Source: Euptelea pleiosperma (taxonomy: Eukaryota; Streptophyta; Magnoliopsida; Ranunculales; Eupteleaceae). From it: a stretch of DNA of 64,000 bases. Location: NCBI GenBank assembly GCA_035048495.1, contig CM068540.1, positions 6,246,829 to 6,310,828 on the forward strand. The letters run 5' to 3'. A model generated the notes under the pieces. The model had not been told where the DNA came from. It made no database searches and saw only the letters and a list, made by a program, of their open reading frames with translations. The position numbers were made by a program, and so were the translations under genes. Of the stretch, positions 15,001 through 27,000 are shown piece by piece. The stretch's first letter is position 1. Each line of letters begins with the position of its first letter.

Positions 15001-18000
15001 TTTCGTGTTAACAGTAAATTTCGGTCAATTGACGGTGTAAATATGTATTATTTAAATCGAAATGTTTCGACATCAATAGAAACATTTCGATCGAAGGTAG
15101 GAAATGTCCCATTTGAGCACCACAAATCTCATATTTGATCATTTAACCCATTTCCATATATATATATATATAGAAGACCAATCCATTATAGACCGTTATG
15201 GTTATTCATTTCCACACTACATATGGTTGCATATTATGGTTTGATAGTTTATGAGTGTTTTTAAGCTTGTTTTTATCATTTCCCATACTTTCCACAAACG
15301 TTTCTATAATATTTTCATCATTTCCGCATTATTTCCATCATTTCCACGAAAATGTATTATTTCCACACTGGTCGAAATATTTCCACGAAATATTTTCATT
15401 TCCGGGTTGGTCGAAATAAACCTCGAAACCGAAATTTATTTCCTTGACTACAACAGAAACCATAGGATTTGATATTAACTCAGGCATCCCTCATTCAGTT
15501 TCTTTGTATATTGTATCAAAATTTTAAAAAAGAACTTGAATACAAGATGGTTGTGCAAGCTGTGAATTGATGCCTTATTGATTGAACAATCAAGCCAACA
15601 AGACCATACCAATCTTTGCATATATGTTACTATTCCATTGAAGTGCAAAAGGAAAATATCGCTTGTTAGAAAGAGACTAGAGCAGGTGAAGCACTGTCTA
15701 TGAAATGCCATTTCTCAAAAGCTATGTACAAAGTTTATGTGAAGGACAATCAATCCATCTGCATTGACCTCTGGAACTGATAGTGTTAGAAACATAAAAG
15801 GCCAACAAGAAAGCCTCCAAACAAACTTTACCTTTGTAGGATCAAAGCCAATCCACTTATTTGCATCATCCATTGTGTGTCATTTGTGGCTACATAAGCA
15901 ATTACATATCAGTTTCCATAACATCTAAAATAACAGAGTTAAAAATTCTGCACTTGTATGCTCATGTCTTAGGATTTGATAAAAAGAAATAATAGTCGGA
16001 TATGAATGATGTAAAATATCACAGCCTTAACTTCTATATCAGTAGTACTGACCATATTCTTCTCCCATAATGAGGCTGAATAGACCCTTAATCCAAATAG
16101 ATTAGAAAGTACATGATATAAGTAATGTCAAATCATCAAAAATGCTTGAGAAAATACGAATTCTAGATCTTAAAGTTAAACTAAAAGGCGAAGCATTTAA
16201 GGAGGAAGCGAAAGTAAAAATCTTCGTTTACAGAAAGAAGGACAAGTACCATGAGCTGCTTCTGACATAGCTAACATCAACGGTGCTCAAGTCAATTCCG
16301 TTTTGTAACATTGATCTAAACCTTTGAGTGAGCGGAACTGGTATCTTGGCTGAAAATAAATGTGAGGCAATCAGACTCTTATTGAATCATCCAAGCACTT
16401 CATCTTTAAGAAAAGGTATAGACTAGAAATAGTGACATAAGCATCTAATGGAGCCCCAACAAGCCATATGGAATATACAGGCAAGTATCTTTTTACCTTT
16501 ATCCTTTATCATTTTCCCGCCTGACCCATGTTTTCAACAGAAAACAACCATTAATTATATCCTTGTGTTTTTCTTTTTTTTTGATCAGTAAGATAAAATA
16601 TATTAAGGGAAGGGCTGAGAAGGCCCCACGAAAGCAAGAACAACAGACAAACAAGGAGGCGCGAGCCAACAAAACTACACACCCCACCCCAAAAAAAGCT
16701 CACCGAACCAGCTCAAAGGCTAATACATCAATCGATCCCACCGGCAAACATAATCATCAAATCTGAAAACTTGAAGCATAGGAATGGCTGAACCCCAATA
16801 GAACAAGGTGGCTTTAATGTTTAAGGTAATCTTTTCTAGGTCAGCCTCCTTATCTTCGAAAGTTCGACAATTTCTTTCTTTCCAAAGTTCCCAGCAGATA
16901 GCATACGGGATAATCCTCCAAATCATACGCCCACAGTCAGAGAACACCTTAGAGTACCATCCTTCGAAAATCTCGAACACAGACTTGGGTAAGACCCAAG
17001 ACATACCACAGAGGCAAAGAAAGAGATCCCAAATCTGCTTTGACTCGCTGCAATGAATAAGTGATTCGTTGTCTCCTCCTCGGCATGGCATAAGATGCAT
17101 CTACTAGGTAGCTGAAAATCCCGTTTTCTCAAGTTCTCCATTGATAGGATCTTATCCAACATCGCACTCCAAGTAAAGAAAGTGATTTTGGAGGGGATAT
17201 GAGTCTTCCATACACTCTTAGCTGGGAAGGCACTATGGGTAGGACCCTTAAGGGATAAGTAGAAAGATTTAACTGAAAATCTGCCATTGGGACATGGATC
17301 CACCATCTAAAGTCTTCTTTGTTATCCGATAGCTTGACCTCTTCAAGCCGATTGATTAAGTTCGCCAAAGTGTTCACCTCCCAATCGCTGATCCGTCTTC
17401 TCAAACCCAAGTCCCAAGAGAGACTGCCATTCTCCATAGATGAAACAGCACGAACCGATTCTCCCTTATGATTCGAGATGGCATAAATCAAGGGGAATTC
17501 ATCTTTGAGAGGGAGGTCCCCACACCATCTATCTTCCCAGAATCTGACCCTATTCCCATTTCCCACTTTAAATTTGCTGCCTTTCCTGATTGCCCCAAGC
17601 AACTTGGAGGTGCCCCGCCACACCTCCATGCCATAAGCTGCCGTGGGGACTCTACTATCCCATCCATTGATATCAATACCCTGCTTAGCCGAGATCACCC
17701 TTCTCCATAGACTCTCCCTTTCAACTCCAAATTTCCAGAGCCATTTCCCAAGAAGAGCGTTGTTCATAAGCTTAATTTGGCGGATCCGAAGCCCGTCCTC
17801 ATCTTTATCTTGCATATCCTCGGCCAGCTGACAAGGTGAAACTTATGGTTGTCAACTCTATCGTCCCACAAGAAGTTCTTGATGATGCTTTCGATCCTCT
17901 TGGCGATCTCCATAGGGATGGAAAAAAGGGACATGAAGTAGATAGGCAGATTGGACAAGGTGCTCTTGACCAAAGTCAGTCTACCACCCTTTGAGAGATA

Positions 18001-21000
18001 TATTCTCTTCCACGAGGCCAGCCTCCTTTGGATACGCTCATTAACTGGATCGAAAATGCTTTTAGATCTATAATTTTCCCCAAGAGGAAGGCCTAGATAA
18101 TTCGTTGGGAACTTACCTTTGCTGCAAGCCAAACTCTCAGCTACCCTGTCCAAGCACCCTACCTCCCATACCCCACAGACTTCGCTCTTGGATAAGTTGA
18201 TATGGAGACCCGAGATCGCTTCATAACACCTAAGGATCCCTTTCAAGATCTGGGCTTGGGAGATGGAAGCCTTTAGAAAGAAGATTGTGTCATCAGCAAA
18301 TAACAGGTGGGAGATGGATGGGCCCTCCCTCCCAACTCTAAATCCTTCCATAAACCTCCATTAACCGCTTTGGATGTCATTTGGCTCAGTGCTTCTGCCG
18401 CTATAAGAAACAAATACGAAGATAAAGGGCCCCCCTGACGAAGCCCTCTTGAGCTCCTAAAAAAGCCTGTTGGGGCACTGTTGATTAGAATCGAGAAGCG
18501 AGCCGTGGAAACGCAAGTACGAATCCACCTCCTCCATCTGGCGCCAAACCCCATACGGCCCATAAGATAATTAAGAAACGACCAACTGACGTGGTCGTAA
18601 GCTTTCTCCAGATCCACTTTACATACAATACCTGGGGTGCCCTCACGATGTCAGGAGTCTATGACCTCATTGGCAATGAGGACACCGTCAAGAATCTGAC
18701 TGCCACTCACAAAGGCCCCCTGAAATGAAGATATGATATTCCCCAGAACTCCCTTCATTCTAATCGCCATCACCTTGGCGATGATTTTATAAGTACTACC
18801 AATTAGACTGATAGGGCGAAAGTCAGTAAGAGAAACAGCTCCTCTCTTAGGGATCAGGGAGAGGAAAGTAGTGTTGGCTCTCCAGTCAAGCTACGAATGC
18901 CGGTAGAACTCCTCCACAACACGCATGAAGTCCTTGCCAACAATGGACCAACACCTACTAAAGAAAGCCCAGGGGAAACCGTCAGGCCCTGGTGCCTTGT
19001 CGCTACCCAGGGATTTAATGGCGGCAAGGACTTCCTTCTCCTCAATAGGTCTTTCCAACCAGCTACTTTGTTGATCATCAATTTTGTCAAATTCGATCCC
19101 ATCTAGCTTTGGTCTATCCTTCCCACTCTCAGAGTAAAGGTTGGAATAGAACGAAACAATGGCTTCCCTGATAGTATGCTCATCCTCCACTATTGTCCTA
19201 TCCACCCTAAGGTTGGTAATATTATTGGCTCTCCTTCTGGCATTAGCAATCCTGTGGAAATACTTTGTGTTTCTGTCCCCCTTTTTGAGCCACTTCACCC
19301 TAGATTTTTGCCTCCAGCTGATTTCCTCCAACCGAGCTAGGGCCAAGAAATCCTTCTTCAAATTCACCCTCCTCCTGAACTCTTCTCCCGAAAGGGGCTC
19401 ACCCTCCTCCTTCCTGTCGAAACGAGCAATCTCTTCAAGCACTTCACCCATCTTCTTGTCAACTCTACCGAAGACCTCTACATTCCAAATCTTCAGGTTC
19501 TTTTTAAGGGCATTGAGCTTACACCAAAAAATGTACCCAGCTCTCCTAGAAAAAACATAGGAATCCCACCATGACTCCACCTTGCTCATGAAGGAAGGAT
19601 CTTGCATCCGCATCAGCTCAAACCGGAACGGAGATGGTCTTCTTCTAATGCCCCCGCAATCAAGGAGCAACGGGCAATGGTCAGAAACTGGGTTAGGGAT
19701 GACCGACTGAATGACTTCTGGGAAGTGAGCCTCCCAACTACTGGAAACTAGGAATCTGTCCAACCTACACAAAGTGGGATGCACTTGGTAGTTAGACCAA
19801 GTAAAATTGGTCCCAGCAAGGGGAAGGTCCATCAAGTCATTTCTGGCCACGAAATCGGAAAAGTCCCTCATACTAGTCGTAATGCGGCTCCTTCTACCCC
19901 CACTTTTCTCATGAGCAAATCTTATAACGTTAAAATCTCCCCCGATCATGGTTTTAAAATTCGCCGAAATTCGCCGAATTTTGAATCACCGAATTAAAGT
20001 GTACATTCAGTAAAAAAATTACAAAAATTCGCCAAAACTTCGCCGAATTAATTCGCTTAATTCGACAAAATTTGGCTAATTTCTCGAAGTTTAGCCTTTT
20101 TCAGTACAAAAATTACAAAAATTCGCCGAAGTAGAGAAATTTGGAGAATTTTTGCCGAAATGTTTGTAAAATACTGATTTTTAAGGATTTGATAAAATAT
20201 GCATGTTAAAACACTTATAACTCACTATATCCTAAAAACAACCATGTAGAGGAACCTAAGCAAGATTAATATCGTTTCACTCAAAAAAAATATATATCGT
20301 TTAACTCATATTGACACAAGTATCAAAAGTTTGAGATTCTTTTTTTAAGTAAGTACTAAGACACTAAGTCATAAGCTCATAAGCAGTATAACACACATTT
20401 TTACAATTTTTGTACTAAAAATGCTAAATTCCAAGAAATTAGCCGTATATGATAAAACAAGCATAATAAAACACACTGATGTTTAAGGATATGATAAAAG
20501 AGGCACGATAAAACACTTATAACTCATCTTAAAAAAAATTCAAATACTTTAGATACTTGCGTCAATATGAGAAACGATATTAATCTTGCTTATATTGCTC
20601 CAAATGGTTTTTTTTTTATGATATAATGAGTTATAGGTGCTTAATCATGCTTGTTTTATCATATCCTTAAAAATTAGTGTGCTTTACTAATGTTTTGGCA
20701 AAAATTCACAAAACTTCTCTAAGTTAGCGAAGTTTTACAAAAATTCTCTAAATCGAATTGAACTTTCCCGAATTAATGCCGAATTTTAACTGACCGAAGT
20801 TCAAGGCGAAGTCGAAGTTTGAAACCTTGCCCCCGATACACCAAGGAAGATTCCACAATCCGTGCACCCCGTCCAACTCGTCCCAAAATTGATCCCGCAG
20901 CAATCTATCGTTTGGGCCATACACACCCGAAAAGACCCACACGAAATCGTCATCCTTGTATCTACACAAGATAGAGACAGAGAAAGCTCCTAGTAAAACA

Positions 21001-24000
21001 TCCTCCACTAATATAACTTCAGGATCCCAAATCACCACCACCCCTCCGGCCGACCCAAGCGCTGGGATAGCTTTTCAACTATACCCCCGTTTACCACTGA
21101 CTTCATACACAGTGTAATCAGCCATGGCAGACATTTTAGTTTCTTGGAAAACCATTAAATTTGGCTTCCACCTGCCTATCAGGCTCCGGACAGACAATCT
21201 CTTATCCTTGCTACTCAGCCCCCTCACGTTCCATGACAGGATGTTGGGCTTCATCAAGATTGGCAATAGGCCCGGCTTCTCCTATTGGTATGCCTCTCCT
21301 GAGTCTTACCATCGTAGTTAATGTTACTGACCAGCTTGCTAAGTTCCTTATTGAACTTGCCCCTAGATTTGTTCGGCTTTTTACCACAGTGAGCCTCTCC
21401 CTCTTGTTCCCTGCTACCAACATGACCCAGATGGAAATTAGGGGAAAGATTCTCCTGAGCCAGCTCCAACCCCTTCTCGGGTACCTCTGACCGAGAACTC
21501 TCCTTACCTTCTGCCTCTGTGCGACTGAAAAGGCCCCTTGTCTGTTCCTCCAACCCATCAAAAGATACCCCTATGGCCTTGCCAAATTTCATGATGCGGC
21601 CCGTTGACCAACAGTCTTCACCGTCAGTGTTAATTGGTTCTACCATGTTGCTAAGCTTAGATGGAGATCCCATCCCTGAACTCTCAGCTACCTTGTTGTT
21701 GTGAGGAGTGTCTGCCACAAAGTCTGGAGTCTTACCGTTGGAGCAATCTGATGGTGGAGAACCCTCCGAACCGATGGGATCGCAATCGGATGAAGCCATC
21801 TCACCAGAACCCTTCGAGTCGCAAGGGTCCACGTCCGTAAGCCCCTCGAGATCCCTACTAGAAACAACAATTGAGGAATCGTCGGAAAGCCCATAATCCA
21901 CCAATCGCCCTTCCCTGTAGATATCCACAATAGCTGAGTGCGCCATCTCCCCCTTAAAAGAAGAGGGGTAACTGCTGCTAGGGGAATGTTGTAATGACAA
22001 CGGCTCCATATGCTCCCCCTCCAAGTAGCTAGATGAAGAATCGAAGTGCCCAGAGGAATCCTATCTAACCTTCTGTAAGGAGCGGGCCATCAACCCCCAA
22101 TTGTCGAACGGGTTCGATACAGAGACCCCGATCATTCGAGGATATGCTACCATGTAACATAGGTAGAGAGGGGTGGGGTGTTTCCAAAGGATCCACCTAG
22201 TATGAGAATAGAAGTGCTGAGATCCAGGATTGATAAGCTGCTTCGCGGGGCACTCTCGAAGTGAGTTCACTCCGATCGACCATCTACGTGTTGAAATCGA
22301 TCGTCTGAAAGCACCGCCATGATATTGCGTATCGCGAGGCCATGGGGAGGGACCTATATTGCGATAACACGTGGTTGTCCTCCAGTCCGAAGGCTGCTTG
22401 TACACCTTTGCAGGCTCACAAAACCTTGCTCCCATCTCCTGGACCTCCACCTGTCCCTCTAGAGGCTCCTTCCCCCAACGTCTGGCAAAATGCCACCCCT
22501 CTTTTCCTTGCGCGTGATCATTGCTCCTAGATTTTGTACCAGTGGCCTTGATCAACGGTGAAACGAGCTCCACCTGTCCCGCCTCCGTCTCCTTTTCCAG
22601 GCTACAAGTTGGCGGGAACCTAACCTCGCTCGACACCTGGTTTCTACCCCTGATAGCGTCTGAACGGGCCCCAGATTTGAATTTGAAATCGTCCACAGAA
22701 TTGCATGACGCATTTGCGTCCGCCCAAACCCAGTTGGTTGACTCTAAGTGTGACCCCCTTCTGCCACCCGTAAACACTATGCCACCTCGCTTTGGATTAA
22801 CCAGTTCGCGTTTATCCACCTTGTCCGCCTGGCCACGTGTTACGCCGGAGTCCACCTCATCGTCTTCTCCACAACTGTTACTCTGGTACTTAGTGAACCA
22901 GGGGTCGCGGACCATCGCCTTAGACCTATGGTCTTCGATCGAAATGATAATCGGGAAAAACACACCCCTATCACAAAGATTGATCACTCTGGGGATATTG
23001 CGCAGGCCTCCAACGCCAACTTTCATCCGGATGAAGTCCATGTTATCCTGCGACAACCCTGAGCGATCGACTTCCTAAGTCCTCCGCAAAGATTTCCAAT
23101 AGCCTTAAAGATATTGCGATTCCGCCGATGAAAGGGCACTCCTCTGATGTTAATCCAACGTTCTACGATGAGGGACTCGGAAAGATAACTGTGTACGGAG
23201 GGCCACCACCGATGGAAGCTAGCCAGCCCCGAACCCACCTCGATTGGGCCCCTCCTACATATCTTCAGAACCTCTTCCTCTAAATCGGCAAAATATAAGA
23301 ATTTGCCCGACCTATAAGCATTCAGTTTCTTTTTGCCAAAATGTCTGAGGTACGCCTGAATGGAACTCTTAATCTTTGGAAAGGGGAGGTTGCTACCCTC
23401 CACATCACACACCACCGCCCGGCACCATCTACCAAAACGACCGGCCGCCTTGTCGTATTCAGTAGAGATAACAGGTTCCCCTCTTATCAAATTGACTCTG
23501 GCTGATACCTCTCCCCAAGATACAAACTTAGAGTGGATGAAGCCAACTGAGGGTGGCGAAGGCTCAATGAAAGATCTACGTAAGACGTATTCCAAATTTT
23601 TCCAGCCATCACAGCGAGAACCCTCAAGGATGAAGATCAGAGAGGACGAAGATGCTCCATAGAACTCGACCACCTTCAGAAATCTACCCCGTTGGTTAGC
23701 CCCTCTAAACGCAACCCATGTCTGTCCTTCATCGTGTTTTTTCTTCATGAAGCTGTAGCTGTTGTTGCTCTCACAAAGCTCTCAAAGGGTATGACTGAAC
23801 TAGAGAAGTCCATGCTTATTCAAGAAAATGGATTCAGAGAGGTTTCTTCCCCTCTTAGTAACCTTTAGGAACTTGCGTTTAATGACCCTATTTCTAGCAA
23901 TATTATAGTAAACTTTTTATAATACTTTGAACATTATATGTATGCCATTTTAAAGGTCTCAAAAATAGCTTTCTATCGGTATCAAGTTTGTCCAAATCGG

Positions 24001-27000
24001 ACGCGCGAGTCAAAAGTTATTGTGTTTAGTTCTGGGTAACATTTTAAAGATATAGTTTGATATCAAAAATATAAAATTTGAAAAAAAAAAAAAGATAATT
24101 TTCAAAATTATAGTCCCACATCGGATAGAAATGAAAAGTTATGAGTTTTCAACTTCTATAAATACAAGGCCATGCCTTGAGAAAATTACATCAATTTGGG
24201 TATTTGCATTCTATCCCTCAACTAGAAGAAATTCTAGAAAATTCCTAGGAATTCCATATTCAAGAGGTTCTTTGAAAAGTTTTTTGTGGGGCCTACTGCC
24301 TTTAGATACGCGCTACCTCGAGATTCGCATCGTACGAGGTTCAAGGATTTGGGATTCTAGCGTATTCGCTTGTAAGTACATAGTTATTTATTTTATGCAT
24401 TTATTTAATTAATTAATTAATTATTATTTATTTATTTATTTATTTAATTGATTAATTATTATTTATTTATTTATAAATATTATTTTTAATTTTTTATTTT
24501 TTTTTTGAAATAGTAGAAAATTCACAGAATATTGTAGAAAAATTCTAGAAAATTATATTATTTTTGGGGAAAATGTCTGAAAATGTTATTCTTGTTATCT
24601 ATTAAATTTTAGCAAGGAAAAATCCCAATTCTTGTATTTTCCACATAAAATGTGTAAATGCATTGATAATTTCTTGTAATCTTAAAAACATGAAATTATG
24701 ATAGATGAGGACATGTGTAATCTATTTAGTTGGATAAAGTCATGCTCAAATTCATTTAAAATGAGATATATGCGTTTTTCATCCGTTTTATGTATTCGCT
24801 TTCTAAGATATTAATAGGGCTTAAATGTTCTTATTTTTAGTTTCAAAATGCAAAAATATGAATATTATGCATGTAAAGATGTTTCTACAAACATTATGAT
24901 TTTATGCATATAAATACGATTAAGGACATGAATAAGAATGTGATTGGGAATGTGGAATATCGGATTAGTTGGAATCAGGCGTTGTCTCGCTTCTTTGAGA
25001 CCCCTTGGGGTTTTAGTCCCCTAAAGCATCAGGCGTTGTCTTATTTCCTTAAGACCCCTTGGGGTTCCAGTCCCCTAAAGAAGAGGCGTTGTTTTATTCA
25101 TGAGACCCCTCGGGTATTTATACCTAAAAGAAAATTAGGGAATCCGGAGAGAGGATACCTAATGAAACAATTAGTGTGCACATTAATGAGTTTACTTGTG
25201 GACTAGAAGTGTTGACATCGTACACTAGGACCGATGGAATGTTGGTACGGAATACATTAGAATTGATAGTTTGACTTTATAGAAATGGTCACGGGTATTC
25301 TGATAAGAGAAATGTTGACTGTTATATGAAAAGTCTTCATTGTATTCGAAGTTATACGTAAGTAATTGATGGAGAATTGAGTTTTATAGAATTACATGTG
25401 AAATTCATTTGCAAATTGTATTTGTTTTAAAATAAACAAAAGTCGCTGATTTAAGTGGTTTTACGCATGAGGAATGTACTTACTGGGTCCTAGCTCATCG
25501 TTTTAAAATGTTTTGTTTTCAGGAAAGGATAAGGGGAAGTTGGTCTGATGCTTCCAGCATTTCTGTTGATAGACTTGTGCTAGAGACGATGTTATATTTT
25601 GTTTAATTCTTCTATCTTGTAGAAGGATACATGAGTTATGTAGGTCGTTTGACCGTTCTACGATATATATACAATGTTTTCTTTTGGATGGGCATATTAC
25701 GGTTTTGTTTGAGGTGAGAGATCCTCTAACATTATTAATGTGTCAATGAAATGCGTTTCGTCTTATGGATTGTTTAAACAAAATGAAAAAAAATTATCCA
25801 GTGTATTTCCGCTGCATCGTGATACCAGTTTTGTTTAACTGTGCGTTTGTATGATCAGATCGCGCCTCAAGATACGAGAAAGGTCGATATGACCAAATAT
25901 CGGATTTAGGGGCGTGACATTGCGATTTCCCACCCAGACCTCCTCCAGATAAAACGACTTCGCCTCGATTAACAAAGACTTCTTGAACTTGTGTTTCCCT
26001 CAATCTCTCTTTGGATTTTCATGGATTTCTCTTTGATTTTTCACTGTATTGAAAACCGAAGAAGACCCATCTCCCTTTTCACTTCTCCTTCAAAACCATG
26101 TTTTCAGATTCGTGGAATAAAAGAAATCATGGATTCAAGCATTTAACAAGATCATGGAATCTTCAAATCTCATTTTAATGGCTGTATACTGAGAAATAAA
26201 AGAATTGAAGAAAAAACAAAACCCTAAAAATAATATATAGATCCTTACTGTAGAGAGAGATGGAGAAAGAATCGGCGACGGGAGAGAGGCGACAATGGGA
26301 GAGGTGGTGACGAGAATGAGCTCCCTGTTTAGGTTTTTGTTTTTGTTGAAGAAAAGGGTATTTTAGGAATTTTAAAATGTTTATTATGATAAAAATGAAA
26401 ATAAAATTTTAAATAAATTTGATGTCCGCAAACGCAATCTGCATAAGCCATTTTGAAATGGCTTCTGCATTTTGCGTTTTTTGACTTATCACTGTTTTAA
26501 AATGTGCTTTTTTTTTTAACCAAACAACACATAATAGCTTTTTGCGATCCAAAACTGCAAAAAGTCAACTTATTACTTATTTTCCGCAATGCCAAACGCA
26601 ACCTTCGTTGTCTGACTAACATCTACGAACCTCGACATATTACAAACTGTTATGGTCATTCATTTCCACCATTCATATGGTTGTATATTATAGTTTGATA
26701 GGTTATGAGTGTTTTTATGGTTGTTTTATCATTTCCTAAACTTTCTAAAAACAATTTCACAATATTTTCATTATTTTCGCATTATTACCATCATTTCCAC
26801 GAAAAATGTATTATTTCCACACTTGTTGAAATATTTCCATTTTTGAGATGGTCAAAATAAACCTCAAAATCACAATTTATTTTCTTGACCTTGAACTTGT
26901 GGTACCTATAGTCACAAATTTCATTCTCAAGAAATATTGTGGCTGAGGTAAATTGTCATGAAATCCTAAATTTTCTTTCTCAGGGTTTTATATAGTGAAT

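Larger units (their letters stand above)
16568..23757 (-). mobile_element. L1-type LINE, nearly full length, inactive
   Basis: Minus-strand element with a poly(A) tail (poly(T) at 16568-16582), a 3' UTR, ORF2 (endonuclease, RT, zf-RVT) and ORF1 (DUF4283-like). Frameshifts, stops and a MITE insertion at 19947-20829 disable it. The 5' end is not defined; its 5' UTR may continue past 23757, where the solo LTR at 23878 is inserted. I found no convincing target duplication. Confidence 0.88.
23878..25919 (+). mobile_element. solo LTR, 2.0 kb, Gypsy-like
   Basis: Begins TTTAATGACCC (TG eroded to TT) and ends GGGGCGTGACA; reversed, the end reads TGTCACGCCCC, so the termini are imperfect inverted repeats. 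Both flanks carry TTGCG (23873-23877, 25920-25924). It has AGTCCCACATCGG at about 24111 and a TATAAATA box at about 24157. No gag or pol follows, so it is a solo LTR. Confidence 0.8.

Noticed and set aside
21254..21561. Multiple frames on both strands around 21.2-22.0 kb
   Set aside because: Overlapping readings of the LINE ORF1 tail and ORF2 start; only the minus-strand LINE reading shows known motifs.
24400..24480. Dense TTTA/ATTA tract as a possible matrix-attachment or origin-like region
   Set aside because: Ordinary low-complexity AT repeat inside a solo LTR; nothing else supports a function.
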